Positions 44,508 to 53,609 of a stretch of DNA of 64,000 nt are shown here, piece after piece. A model generated the notes under the pieces. That model searched no databases, had not been told where the DNA came from, and saw nothing but the letters and a program-made list of their open reading frames with translations. Numbering within the stretch: the stretch's first letter is position 1; the number at the start of each line of letters is the position of its first letter. Source of the DNA: Moraxella macacae 0408225 (GTDB lineage Bacteria > Pseudomonadota > Gammaproteobacteria > Pseudomonadales > Moraxellaceae); contig NZ_ANIN01000002.1 in assembly GCF_000320365.1 (NCBI RefSeq), forward strand, positions 62,001-126,000, in the 5' to 3' direction. Position numbers and translations under genes: made by a program.

Positions 44508-44975
44508 ATGCAAAACCAAACGCTTATCTTAAAAAATGAAACCGACACCAAAAATTTTGCGACAATGCTTGCCAAAACCAATCCAACAGGTTCAATTTGG
44601 CTATCAGGCGATTTGGGAGCGGGTAAAACCACATTTACGCGTTATTTGCTACAAGCCCTTGGACATGATGGGGTGGTAAAAAGTCCAACTTATACCTTGG
44701 TTGAAGCCTATCAAATTATCCAAAACCATACGATAAAACCAGTTTATCATGCAGATTTATACCGCTTAACCGATCCAGAAGAATTGAATTTTATTGGATT
44801 TTTTGAGTATTTTGATGAACCAAATTCACTGGTAATTATAGAATGGGCAAGCCATGCCAAAAATATTTTGCCAAAACCGGACATTTTGATTGACATTGTT
44901 CGTTTAAGTGGTGGCGATCAAAACAATGACGACAGACGGTTAACTTTAACCACTGGGTCAAATTGTAAGGTATAA
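44508..44975 (+). CDS. tsaE: TsaE, ATPase of the tRNA t6A modification complex
   Basis: 155 residues with Walker A SGDLGAGKTTF, the family signature SPTYTLVEAY, a Walker B-like HADLYRL, and VIIEWASHA. TsaE works with TsaB and TsaD to place threonylcarbamoyl on A37 of ANN-decoding tRNAs. The track ORF starts inside the previous gene; the ATG at 44508 begins the family N-terminus though its ribosome binding site is weak. The neighbouring slt starts 140 bp on. Confidence 0.93.
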   Translation: MQNQTLILKNETDTKNFATMLAKTNPTGSIWLSGDLGAGKTTFTRYLLQALGHDGVVKSPTYTLVEAYQIIQNHTIKPVYHADLYRLTDPEELNFIGFFEYFDEPNSLVIIEWASHAKNILPKPDILIDIVRLSGGDQNNDDRRLTLTTGSNCKV

Positions 44976-45001
44976 TTTGTGTGATGTATAATTTGTCTTT
45001 T
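44970..45001. repeat. 16-bp period tandem duplication spanning the tsaE stop codon
   Basis: GTATAATTTGT occurs at 44970 and again at 44986; the first copy holds the TAA of tsaE. A second set, TTTTTACTAACTTAT, follows in three or four loose copies at 45000-45070. Confidence 0.8.
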
Positions 45002-45115
45002 TTTTCTAAACTAACTTATCGTTTTTACTAACTTATATTTTTTACTAACTTATCGTTTTTACTAACTGATAAATCTCTACCAACTGATAAATTTTTAAAT
45101 GGTGAAGCCGCTGAT

Positions 45116-47143
45116 ATGAAACCTATCACTTTAATGTTTAAGCGACCGTTTAACAACGTTAATTTGTCAATTTTGACTGCATCTGTATTGGTTATGTTAA
45201 CCCAGTCTGCTTGTGCCAACTCAACCAATTCAGATTGGCAAAATCAGACCCATGCAGGCGATGCTTATTTTAATGAAGCATTAAAAGCCAGTCGCAGTGG
45301 CGGTGATATGTACCAATATCAACAGCAAATGGCAGGTTCAAATTTGGCAATGTATCCAGAATATTGGCAATTAAACCAATCTCTTAGCAGTCAAAGTCCT
45401 GATGTGATTATTGGTTTTGTTAAGCGCTATCAAGGATCGGCAATTGCAGAAAAACTGGTGGCTGATTATGCTGAAACCAAGGCCTTTAGCGGTGATTATG
45501 CCTCGGTGCGGGCGGTAGCAGGCTATATCAGTAATGCTGATGTGTCAGAAAGTTGTGCGATTGGTTTGGCTTATCAAGCAGGCGGTGATAGTATGCGTGC
45601 CTTGATAGAAAAAAATAAAGTTTGGCTGGATACCAACAAAAAACAGCCCGAACTTTGTCGTCAATTGGCAAGTCAACTTAACAACAGCGTTATGGTGAGT
45701 AATGATGATCGCGTCCAACGTTTATATCGCATGATTCGCACAGGCAACAATAGCGAGGTTGTGGCATTGGCAAGTCGTTTGGGTATCAGTTTGGATTATG
45801 TTCAATTGGCAGATATTGGCAATCGACCAGATGCGTTTTTTTTAAGTTTACCGACCTTAGAGCCGACAGCCACCAATCGGCTGTTGTATCTGTTTGCTTT
45901 GGCAAAAGTTGCCAACCAAGGCGGTGATTTTGTAAACACAGCCAACATGCAGTTAAATTATGACATGCGTCAATATCCAAGATTTTTTGATGAACGCACC
46001 AAACGCTATGCCTATCGCACGCTTGGTGTGGCACGCATGAATGTGAATACCGATATTGGTTTTAGTGTGGATGCGGTAAATTGGATGCAAAAAAGTTTGG
46101 GCGAGCCGTTTAATTTTGAAGAAGCAGAAGATTATGCCACAGCCAGCATTCGTTTTAGCCGTTGGACGGATTTGAGTTTGGCAATTGGTGCAATGGACTA
46201 CCAAATCCAACAACAACCAATTTGGCAATATTGGCTTGCCAAAGCCTACCACCATGCAGGCAATACCAAACAACAGCAAAATGCTTGGCAAATATTTGCC
46301 AAATTAGCCAAAAAAAATGACTATTATGGATTGCTTGCTAAAGAACAATTGGGACAGCGGTTTGATCGTTTGCCTACCACCAATGCTCCGACGGCTTTTG
46401 ATTATCAGCGTTTGGCACAAGATCCGCATTTTAACCGTGCTTTTAGCTTGTATCATCAAGCAGCAAATTCAGCTTATAGCAACCGTGAATGGAATTGGGC
46501 GGTACGTAAAGCACGCGAACGTGGTGATAATGGCATGATTTTGGCGGCAGCCAAACAAGCCAATGACATCGGGTGGTATGATCGTGCTATTTTTGCAATT
46601 GAAACCACGCACACCATTCCAAACATTGCTTTGGCTTACCCCATGCCTTATCAGGCAAGTGTGGTAAATTACAGCCGTCAAGTTGGCATTGATCCTGCGT
46701 GGGCGTATGGTATCATGCGTCAAGAAAGCCGTTTTAACGTTGGGGCAAAATCCAATGTAGGCGCAGGAGGTTTAATGCAAATCATGCCAACAACCGCCAA
46801 AGAAATTGCCCGTAAAATAGGCGAGTCCTACAGTGCAAGCAAGGTAGCAACAGGCGATACCAATATTCGTTACGGCACGTTTTACATGAGTGATATTTTT
46901 AAACAATTGGGTGCAAACACGGTACTTGCCACCGCAGGCTATAACGCCGGGGCGAGCAAAGCACGCAGATGGCAGCCACAGTTTGGTTCACTTCCTGCCG
47001 ATCAATACATAGAAAGCATTCCTTATCCAGAAACTCGCGGTTATGTAAAAGCGGTCATGGAAAATACCGCCAATTATAGTGTATTGCTTGGCGAAAACCA
47101 AAGTTTTGGGCAGCGTATGAACATGATTGATGTCAAAAAATAA
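45116..47143 (+). CDS. slt: Soluble lytic murein transglycosylase (Slt70-like)
   Basis: 675 residues with a signal peptide (LSILTASVLVMLTQSACANS). The U- and L-shaped alpha-superhelix (about 45-500) is followed by the GH23 domain: catalytic Glu in GIMRQESRFNVGAKS, then GLMQIMPTTAKEIA and ATAGYNAGASKARRW. It cleaves peptidoglycan in the periplasm to 1,6-anhydro-muropeptides. A Cys follows the hydrophobic stretch (SACAN), so a lipobox is possible but not ideal. Downstream, 17-bp repeats start at its stop codon. Confidence 0.92.
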   Translation: MKPITLMFKRPFNNVNLSILTASVLVMLTQSACANSTNSDWQNQTHAGDAYFNEALKASRSGGDMYQYQQQMAGSNLAMYPEYWQLNQSLSSQSPDVIIGFVKRYQGSAIAEKLVADYAETKAFSGDYASVRAVAGYISNADVSESCAIGLAYQAGGDSMRALIEKNKVWLDTNKKQPELCRQLASQLNNSVMVSNDDRVQRLYRMIRTGNNSEVVALASRLGISLDYVQLADIGNRPDAFFLSLPTLEPTATNRLLYLFALAKVANQGGDFVNTANMQLNYDMRQYPRFFDERTKRYAYRTLGVARMNVNTDIGFSVDAVNWMQKSLGEPFNFEEAEDYATASIRFSRWTDLSLAIGAMDYQIQQQPIWQYWLAKAYHHAGNTKQQQNAWQIFAKLAKKNDYYGLLAKEQLGQRFDRLPTTNAPTAFDYQRLAQDPHFNRAFSLYHQAANSAYSNREWNWAVRKARERGDNGMILAAAKQANDIGWYDRAIFAIETTHTIPNIALAYPMPYQASVVNYSRQVGIDPAWAYGIMRQESRFNVGAKSNVGAGGLMQIMPTTAKEIARKIGESYSASKVATGDTNIRYGTFYMSDIFKQLGANTVLATAGYNAGASKARRWQPQFGSLPADQYIESIPYPETRGYVKAVMENTANYSVLLGENQSFGQRMNMIDVKK

Positions 47144-47191
47144 TATCAAGGTAAAAATAACATCAAGGTAAAAACAACATCAAAGCAAAAA
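47141..47191. repeat. 17-bp direct repeat, three copies, starting at the slt stop codon
   Basis: TAATATCAAGGTAAAAA, TAACATCAAGGTAAAAA, CAACATCAAAGCAAAAA. The first unit begins exactly at the TAA of slt. Confidence 0.93.
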
Positions 47192-47242
47192 GAACGCCAA
47201 AGCAGCGCCAAAATTCAGTAAAGCAAAAAACGCAAAAAAAAT

Positions 47243-47271
47243 TTGTTAAATGTGCTAAGTTTTGCTATACT
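47243..47271 (+). promoter_or_regulatory. Probable sigma70 promoter of mdh
   Basis: TTGTTA, 17-bp spacer, TATACT. The leader that follows (to 47377) is made of loose 16-17-bp repeats such as CTAGTGCTTTAAAAA. Confidence 0.6.
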
Positions 47272-47377
47272 CAATTTTAGTGTATTTTAAAAACCTAGTG
47301 CTTTAAAAAACTAGTGCTTTAAAAACTTAGTATATTTAAAAACCACAACAGTAAAAAACCACAATCAGGAGAATTCT

Positions 47378-48373
47378 ATGTCAACATTAAAACAACCCGT
47401 TCGTGTTGCTGTAACAGGTGCAGCAGGTCAAATCAGCTATTCACTGCTATTTCGCATTGCATCAGGCGATATGCTTGGTAAAGATCAACCAGTGATTTTA
47501 CAATTGCTTGAAATTACCCCAGCTTTAGAAGCCTTAAAAGGCGTGGTTATGGAGCTTGAAGATTGTGCTTTTCCGCTTTTGGCAGGCGTGGTACAAACTG
47601 ATGATGCCAATGTTGCCTTTAAAGATGCCGATTATGCGTTATTGGTTGGTGCAAGACCTCGTGGCCCTGGTATGGAGCGTAAAGATCTGTTAGAAGCCAA
47701 TGCTGCTATTTTTTCAGCCCAAGGCAAAGCATTAAACGACAATGCCAGTCGTAATGTTAAAGTGTTGGTGGTTGGCAACCCCGCCAATACCAATGCCTTA
47801 ATTGCCCAGCGCAACGCTCCAGATCTAAACCCACGCAATTTTACCGCCATGACACGCTTGGATCATAACCGCGGTATGGCACAGCTTGCCGAAGAAACCG
47901 AAACAACGGTTAATGACATCAAAAAAATGATCATTTGGGGCAATCACTCATCTACTCAATACCCAGATTTAACTTTTACAACCATTAAGGATAAGCCTGC
48001 TTTGGAACAAGTTGATCGCGATTGGTATGAAAACACTTACATTCCAAGTGTACAACAGCGTGGTGCAGCCATCATCAAAGCTCGCGGTGCTTCATCAGCC
48101 GCTTCAGCTGCCAACGCAGCCATTGCTCACATTCGTTCATGGGCGTTAGGCACGGACGAGAATGACTGGGTATCTATGGGTGTATACTCAAACGGCGAAT
48201 ATGACATCGAAAAAGGCTTGATTTATTCTTACCCATGTACTTGTAAAGATGGCGACTGGACAATTGTTGAAGGTTTGGACGTGTCATCAGACTTTTCACA
48301 ACAAAAAATGAAAGCCACCGAAACTGAATTGTCAGAAGAACGCGATGCAGTCAGTCATTTATTGCCAAACTAA
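47378..48373 (+). CDS. mdh: Malate dehydrogenase
   Basis: 331 residues of the NAD-dependent, homodimeric mdh type found in Acinetobacter and many beta-/gammaproteobacteria. The Rossmann motif is [17 protein letters not shown], substrate arginines lie in [15 protein letters not shown] and [12 protein letters not shown], and the catalytic His in [14 protein letters not shown]. It converts malate and oxaloacetate in the TCA cycle. AGGAGAATTCT precedes the ATG. The DUF2789 gene follows 32 bp on, probably in the same transcript. Confidence 0.96.
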   Translation: MSTLKQPVRVAVTGAAGQISYSLLFRIASGDMLGKDQPVILQLLEITPALEALKGVVMELEDCAFPLLAGVVQTDDANVAFKDADYALLVGARPRGPGMERKDLLEANAAIFSAQGKALNDNASRNVKVLVVGNPANTNALIAQRNAPDLNPRNFTAMTRLDHNRGMAQLAEETETTVNDIKKMIIWGNHSSTQYPDLTFTTIKDKPALEQVDRDWYENTYIPSVQQRGAAIIKARGASSAASAANAAIAHIRSWALGTDENDWVSMGVYSNGEYDIEKGLIYSYPCTCKDGDWTIVEGLDVSSDFSQQKMKATETELSEERDAVSHLLPN

Positions 48374-48395
48374 CAAGTATTGCCAAACCAATAAG
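48360..48395. repeat. 18-bp direct tandem duplication spanning the mdh stop codon
   Basis: TATTGCCAAACTAACAAG then TATTGCCAAACCAATAAG (two mismatches). The first holds the last codons and TAA of mdh; the second runs into AAGGA, the ribosome binding site region of the next gene. Confidence 0.92.
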
Positions 48396-48405
48396 GAAAA
48401 AAGTT

Positions 48406-48648
48406 ATGCTCGGTGATGTTGAATACACCATAAATGAACTATTTGCCCAATTGGGTTTAGATGATAGTGATGAAGCGATTGAGCAATTTATCAAAACCCA
48501 CCAACTGCCTGGTGATGTGATGTTAAACCAAGCAGATTTTTGGAATGAAAAGCAAAAAGCATTTTTAAACGAAGAATGGCGACGCGATGCTGTTTGGTCG
48601 CTTGTGATTGATGATTTAAATGAGCGTTTGCACAAAGAAGCAATGTAA
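48406..48648 (+). CDS. DUF2789 family protein
   Basis: 80 residues, acidic, mostly helical; TINELFAQLGLDDSDEAIEQ and LNEEWRRDAVWSLVIDDLN match DUF2789, a small family without known function that is common in Acinetobacter and Pseudomonas. AAGGAAAAAAGTT precedes the ATG. Second gene after mdh, and then a terminator. Confidence 0.85.
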   Translation: MLGDVEYTINELFAQLGLDDSDEAIEQFIKTHQLPGDVMLNQADFWNEKQKAFLNEEWRRDAVWSLVIDDLNERLHKEAM

Positions 48649-48663
48649 AAAGAAGCAATGTAA
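48634..48663. repeat. 15-bp direct tandem duplication spanning a stop codon
   Basis: AAAGAAGCAATGTAA twice, exact. The first copy is the end of the DUF2789 gene including its TAA; the second repeats it in frame. Confidence 0.95.
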
Positions 48664-48679
48664 ATTGTAAGTTTATGTA

Positions 48680-48711
48680 AAAAATCCCTTAATAAAAGTT
48701 AAGGGATTTTT
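48680..48711. terminator. Bidirectional terminator between the DUF2789 gene and hslO
   Basis: AAAAATCCCTTAA-TAAAAG-TTAAGGGATTTTT, a perfect 13-bp stem with T-runs on both sides. Confidence 0.92.
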
Positions 48712-48736
48712 ATTGGTTGTTGGATTTTATCAAAGA

Positions 48737-49678
48737 TTATGCAAAAATCTCATTGATGGCTTGTGTGTCAAAACGGTAAATTTGGCCACAAAAACCGCAA
48801 TCCAAGCCAATTTCACCGCCTTGTTCCGCCACAAGATTTAGAGCTTGTGTTTTGCCAAGTTGAAAAATCGCCGATGCACTTTTTTGGATTGAACAAGTAC
48901 AGCCAAAACTTAAGTTGACAGGATCGGCTGTTATAACCTCTTCTTCATGATACAGGCGGTATAAAATCTCATTTGGCGGTAGTTTGGTTAATTCAGTGGC
49001 TTTTAAGGTTTTGGTTAACACAGTCAAACGTGGAAATAAATCGTTATCAATGTGTTCTTGTTCATCTTCACTGTAAGGCAACAGTTGCACCAAAATTCCG
49101 CCGGCTTGTTTGCCATCACAGGCAAGGTTAATTAGGGTTGGAATTTGTACGGATTGCTGTTGATAATGCGTTAAGCAATCCGCCAAATTATCTGCCACAC
49201 GCTCCACAATGCCTTGATAACCTTCAGCCTGCATGCCAGATTGTGTGGTGTTGGATTGAATGTTGATAAATAACACGCCTCCTTTACCGAGTTTGGCAAA
49301 CGCATCGTTGGCTGTGATTAAACCCGACCAATTGCCCGTCCAATCCGCCAAACCACGCACAAAACCATGACTGTCGCACTCTGCCATTGCCCAATTTAGT
49401 TGACTTGCACGATCTGTATTGTTGCTGTCTGTGTCTGTCTTGGCATCGGTGCTATTTTGTAGTTGAATTGACAAACGCCCATCAATTTTTAGCGTACCAA
49501 TGAGTAGGCTTGCAGCAACCAACATTTCACCGAGCAACTTTTGCAGAGCAATTGGATAATCTTTTTGCTCAATGACTGCTTGATAACTGTCATCAAGGCG
49601 TACCACATCACCACGCACTGGGCTGTTTTTGATAAAAAAACGTTGGCGCAAATCTTGAATAGAATGAGTAGAAGACAT
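48737..49678 (-). CDS. hslO: Hsp33 redox-regulated chaperone
   Basis: 313 residues. The C-terminal zinc switch is present as CTC (FGCTCSIQK) and CGFC (GLDCGFCGQ), the four cysteines that form disulfides under oxidative heat or bleach stress and activate the holdase. The N-terminal start VRGDVVRLDDSY and GADWTGNWSG-like region are typical. A Thr/Asp/Asn-rich insert (STDAKTDTDSNNTDRAS, about 85-102) is longer than in E. coli. The ATG at 49678 has AGGAAT; the track start is 7 codons earlier. Confidence 0.93.
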   Translation of the reverse strand: MSSTHSIQDLRQRFFIKNSPVRGDVVRLDDSYQAVIEQKDYPIALQKLLGEMLVAASLLIGTLKIDGRLSIQLQNSTDAKTDTDSNNTDRASQLNWAMAECDSHGFVRGLADWTGNWSGLITANDAFAKLGKGGVLFINIQSNTTQSGMQAEGYQGIVERVADNLADCLTHYQQQSVQIPTLINLACDGKQAGGILVQLLPYSEDEQEHIDNDLFPRLTVLTKTLKATELTKLPPNEILYRLYHEEEVITADPVNLSFGCTCSIQKSASAIFQLGKTQALNLVAEQGGEIGLDCGFCGQIYRFDTQAINEIFA

Positions 49679-49795
49679 AATTATTCCTAAAATTAACATG
49701 AATATGCTTTTAATAAGGCTTTTTTTTAAAAAATAAAGACGATGAATAGGCAGTTTAAATTTTGCTTAACTGGTATGTCGTATGAGTAAAAATGA

Positions 49796-50830
49796 ATGAC
49801 AACGCAACGTAAACATTGGCAACGCAAAAATTGTACGCAAACATTCATGCTTTTATGGCTGGTTTTGGCCTTGTTTGGTTGTGAACGCAGTGCTTTGGAG
49901 CAACAAACTTTAGAACAACAAAATGACCAACAAAAACTTGCTGCTGTCAATAATCAAACCCTTGATAAAATTCTAAGCAGTCAAACCATTGTCATCGGTT
50001 ATCGTGATATGCCAGCGCCGTTTTCTTATTTGTCAAAAGCGGATAATCAGCCAATAGGTTATTCCATTGACATTGCCAATCATATTGTAAATGGCATCAA
50101 AAAAGCCACCAATAATCCAAATCTTAAGGTTGTATACAGGCCAGTTACATCGAGCGAACGCATCAGTGCGGTGCAACGTGGTGATGTGGATTTTGAGTGT
50201 AGTACCACAACAAATACCTTGGATCGTCAACGAAAAGTGGCGTTTTCTGTTGGATTTTTTGTGGTAACGCCACGGTTTTTGGCAAACAAAAACAGCCAGT
50301 TTCAAGGTTATAAAGATTTACACAATCAGACCATTGCGGTGATTGAAAATTCATCTTCTGAATACAGCTTGTTAAATTATATTGCAATCAATCAGTTGGC
50401 GGTAAAGACTTTGCGAATGACAAACAGTTATGAGCTTGAAAATGCGTTAAATACAGGCAAGGCAAATTTGGTTTTTAGTGATGATGTGTTGTTGGCAAGC
50501 AATCGCTTAAATCTAAAAAATCGTGATGATTGGGAAATTACAGGCGAGCCAAAAACGTATGAAATTTATGCGTGCAGTTTGCCAAAAAACGATGTCAATT
50601 TTAAACGTTTGGTGGACAACAGTTTGTTGGATTTGTACAGCACAGGCGGTATTTATCGCTTGTATGACAAGTGGTTTAAAAATCCAATGCCTGAGTTAAA
50701 TGTGAATTTAAATCATGCGTTATCGTTACAAAATGCAGAATTGTTTGCCAAACCGAATGACGCACCATCGCTTGACAATATCACTCAAGCCACGCAGGAT
50801 ATTTCTAAGGCTTTTGGTATGGCGAATTGA
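49796..50830 (+). CDS. Amino-acid ABC transporter substrate-binding lipoprotein (first copy)
   Basis: 344 residues: lipoprotein signal LLWLVLALFGC, then a type 2 periplasmic-binding fold (about 55-330). It is a diverged paralogue of the next protein: VDFECSTTTNTLDRQRKVAFS here against VDLECGSTTNNTERQQQVDFS there. The GltI-type ECGSTT motif is altered (ECSTTT) and the N-lobe substrate loop differs, so ligand preference may have changed. GAGTAAAA precedes the ATG. It lies 181 bp upstream of the second copy. Confidence 0.85.
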   Translation: MTTQRKHWQRKNCTQTFMLLWLVLALFGCERSALEQQTLEQQNDQQKLAAVNNQTLDKILSSQTIVIGYRDMPAPFSYLSKADNQPIGYSIDIANHIVNGIKKATNNPNLKVVYRPVTSSERISAVQRGDVDFECSTTTNTLDRQRKVAFSVGFFVVTPRFLANKNSQFQGYKDLHNQTIAVIENSSSEYSLLNYIAINQLAVKTLRMTNSYELENALNTGKANLVFSDDVLLASNRLNLKNRDDWEITGEPKTYEIYACSLPKNDVNFKRLVDNSLLDLYSTGGIYRLYDKWFKNPMPELNVNLNHALSLQNAELFAKPNDAPSLDNITQATQDISKAFGMAN

Positions 50831-51011
50831 TAAAAAAGTTAAAATATTTGCATTTGTCTATTGTAACATTAGAAAAATTAAGTTACTATAACTGTACAAA
50901 CCCCTTTTGGATAAATATTTTTGTTTGATTGGACGATTTACAAACAGAAGAATAATGGATTGAAAAAAGCAGGGTTGTTTGTTCAACGCAAAAAAGGATA
51001 AGGAATGATTT

Positions 51012-52025
51012 ATGAACAAAGTGCAATTTAACAAAAAAGCTTGGGCATTCGCAACGCTTGCAAGTTTAAGTATGGGATTGGTTGCTTGTAATAAAGCTCA
51101 AGAAACAGCGAGCAATCCAGCAACAGAATCGGCTTCTACAGCCACAGCCACTGAAGGTACGCTTGACAAAATTAAAAAATCAGGTGAGATTGTTTTGGCT
51201 CACCGCGACTCGTCCATTCCATTTTCTTATATTGCTGATAAACCGAACGAACCTGTTGGTTATGCTCATGATTTACAACTAAAAGTTGTTGATGCAGTCA
51301 AACAACAGCTGAATATGCCTGATCTAAAAGTGCGTTATAATTTGGTTACCTCGCAAACTCGCATTCCATTGATACAAAACGGTACGGTAGATTTAGAATG
51401 TGGCTCCACCACCAACAACACCGAACGTCAACAGCAAGTTGATTTTTCAGTAGGGTTTTTTGAAATTGGTACGCGTTTGTTGGTTGCCAAAGATTCTGGC
51501 ATTAAAGATTTTGCTGATTTAAAAGGCAAAACTTTGGTAACCACCGCAGGCACAACATCAGAGCGATTTATCAAACAAGAAAACGAAGCTAAAAAATTAG
51601 GCATTAACATTGTTTCTGCCAAAGATCACGGCGAGTCATTTTTGATGCTTGAAAATGGCCGCGCTGCAGCTTTTATGATGGACGATGTGTTGCTTGCTGG
51701 CGAAAAAGCCAAGGCTAAAGATCCAAACAAATGGGAAATTGTTGGTACGCCACAGTCTTTTGAGATTTATGGTTGTATGGTGCGTAAAGGCGATAGCGCG
51801 TTTAAAACTTTAGTAGATGACACATTAAAAGCCACTTATGCCTCGGGTGAAATTAATACCATTTATAACAAATGGTTTATGACTCCAATTCCACCGAAAA
51901 ATGTCAATATGGATTTTCCAATGTCGGATAACTTAAAAGCATTGCTTGCCAATCCGCATGATAATGCCGAACCTCAAGCAGCAACTGCCACTGCCAGTGT
52001 TGCTGATGCATCAAAAGCACAGTAA
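51012..52025 (+). CDS. gltI: Glutamate/aspartate ABC transporter substrate-binding lipoprotein
   Basis: 337 residues with lipoprotein signal ATLASLSMGLVAC. The binding fold has LAHRDSSIPFSYI near the N-terminus and VDLECGSTTNNTERQ, hallmarks of the GltI/AatJ glutamate-aspartate group, and FEIYGCMVRKGD in the second lobe. It feeds the GltJ/GltK/GltL transporter encoded just downstream. A terminator-like hairpin lies between it and gltJ, which would make it more abundant than the membrane parts. Confidence 0.88.
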   Translation: MNKVQFNKKAWAFATLASLSMGLVACNKAQETASNPATESASTATATEGTLDKIKKSGEIVLAHRDSSIPFSYIADKPNEPVGYAHDLQLKVVDAVKQQLNMPDLKVRYNLVTSQTRIPLIQNGTVDLECGSTTNNTERQQQVDFSVGFFEIGTRLLVAKDSGIKDFADLKGKTLVTTAGTTSERFIKQENEAKKLGINIVSAKDHGESFLMLENGRAAAFMMDDVLLAGEKAKAKDPNKWEIVGTPQSFEIYGCMVRKGDSAFKTLVDDTLKATYASGEINTIYNKWFMTPIPPKNVNMDFPMSDNLKALLANPHDNAEPQAATATASVADASKAQ

Positions 52026-52053
52026 TTTTATCGTTATTGCAAAAAATTGCAAA

Positions 52054-52082
52054 AAAACTAACGTCCGTTTGGCGTTAGTTTT
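52054..52082 (+). terminator. Attenuating hairpin between gltI and gltJ
   Basis: AAAACTAACG-TCCGTTTGG-CGTTAGTTTT, 10-bp perfect stem followed by GCTTTTTG. It sits in the operon after the binding-protein gene. Confidence 0.7.
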
Positions 52083-52166
52083 GCTTTTTGACAACCAAAA
52101 AAGTATGCATAAAAGCAAAATATGCATAAAAGTGGTGATAAAGACGGATAGGGCTAAGGGGAGTTT

Positions 52167-52928
52167 ATGAATTATACTTGGAATTGGGGCGTGCTGTTTA
52201 ATCAAACAGGGGTTGGTAGTGAGGTTTATTGGCAGTGGCTGGCAAAGGGTTTTGGTTGGCTGATTGTGATTGGTACATCAGGCTGGCTTATCGCGTTAAT
52301 GGTTGGCACGGTTTTGGGTATTATGCGTACATTGCCAAATACCACGCCTATTAATAAAGTCGCTCGCATGCTCGGTACTGCGTATGTCAATTTTTTTAGA
52401 AATGTGCCATTGCTTGTGCAGTTATTTTTTTGGTTTTATGTTATGCCAACGTGGTTGTCTGGTGATTTGCAAAAATGGTGGTTGCAAGACATTCACCCAA
52501 ACACATCGGCGGTAATTTCAGCAAGTATTGGCTTGGGATTGTTTACCGCAGCGCGGATTGTTGAACAGGTGCGTACAGGCATTGAATCATTGCCAAAAGG
52601 ACAATCTAACGCAAGTTATGCCTTGGGTTTTACCACATCGCAAGTTTATCGCTATGTTTTATTGCCACAAGCGTTTCGGGTAATTTTGCCTCCATTAAGC
52701 TCTGAGATGACTAACTGCTACAAAAACGCATCTGTGGCATCATTGGTAGGCGTAGCAGAATTAATCTCCCAAACCAAAACCATTAGCGAGTACACTCAAA
52801 ATACCATTGAGGTCTATGCGTTTGCGACTTTAATTTATTTGGTGTTTAATTTAACGTTGATTTTCTTGATGACAAAATTGGAACAAAAATTACGCATTAA
52901 GGGACAAATTGACGGAGGTTTGGCATGA
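52167..52928 (+). CDS. gltJ: Glutamate/aspartate ABC transporter permease
   Basis: 253 residues of the HisMQ type with about five transmembrane helices; the EAA-like loop reads IEQVRTGIESLPKGQSNASYALG, contacting the ATPase. The start AATWNWGVLF-like MNYTWNWGVLFNQ is typical of GltJ. AAGGGGAG precedes the ATG. The stop overlaps the gltK start by 4 bp (ATGA). Confidence 0.9.
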   Translation: MNYTWNWGVLFNQTGVGSEVYWQWLAKGFGWLIVIGTSGWLIALMVGTVLGIMRTLPNTTPINKVARMLGTAYVNFFRNVPLLVQLFFWFYVMPTWLSGDLQKWWLQDIHPNTSAVISASIGLGLFTAARIVEQVRTGIESLPKGQSNASYALGFTTSQVYRYVLLPQAFRVILPPLSSEMTNCYKNASVASLVGVAELISQTKTISEYTQNTIEVYAFATLIYLVFNLTLIFLMTKLEQKLRIKGQIDGGLA

Positions 52929-53596
52929 ATTTTACCGAATTACAAACAGCAATGCCTGCTTTGATGAGTGGGGCTACCATGACGATAAAAGTACTGTTTT
53001 TGGCGATTATTGGCGGTATGGTGCTGGGTACGGTGCTGGCACTTATGCGCTTATCTGGCAATAAACTGATTGCAACTTTTGCCAAATTGTATGTCAACTT
53101 TTTTCGCTCCGTACCGCTGCTTTTGGTTTTAATGTGGTTTTATTTTGCTGTGCCTATGGTGTATAAACTTATCACAGGGCAATTTTTGACGTTAGACACG
53201 GCGTTTGTGTCATGCGTGGTGGCGTTTATGGTCTTTGAGGCGGCGTATTTTTCAGAGATTGTGCGAGCGGGGATTCAGTCGATTGGTAAGGGGCAGGTAA
53301 ACGCAGCCAAAGCCCTTGGCATGAATTATAACCAAACCATGCGTTATGTGATTTTACCGCAGGCATTTCGTAAAATGTTTCCGTTATTGTTGCAACAATC
53401 GATCATTTTATTTCAAGACACAACCCTTGTGTTTGCGATTGGTTTGGTGGATTTTTTCCGTGCAAGCTATGTGCGTGGCGATTTGATGGGTTTTTTAACC
53501 CAATATATTTTGCTTGCAGGTTTTGTTTATTGGATTGTGGGTTTTGTGTTGTCAAGTCTTGTCAATCATCTTAAAATGAAATTTAAAACTTCTTAA
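52925..53596 (+). CDS. gltK: Glutamate/aspartate ABC transporter permease
   Basis: 223 residues, paralogous HisMQ permease; EAA-like loop FSEIVRAGIQSIGKGQVNAA followed by ALGMNYNQTMRYVILPQAFR. It pairs with GltJ in the inner membrane. Translationally coupled to gltJ by a 4-bp overlap; gltL starts 13 bp after its stop. Confidence 0.9.
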   Translation: MNFTELQTAMPALMSGATMTIKVLFLAIIGGMVLGTVLALMRLSGNKLIATFAKLYVNFFRSVPLLLVLMWFYFAVPMVYKLITGQFLTLDTAFVSCVVAFMVFEAAYFSEIVRAGIQSIGKGQVNAAKALGMNYNQTMRYVILPQAFRKMFPLLLQQSIILFQDTTLVFAIGLVDFFRASYVRGDLMGFLTQYILLAGFVYWIVGFVLSSLVNHLKMKFKTS

Positions 53597-53609
53597 TAAG
53601 GATAAAAAT

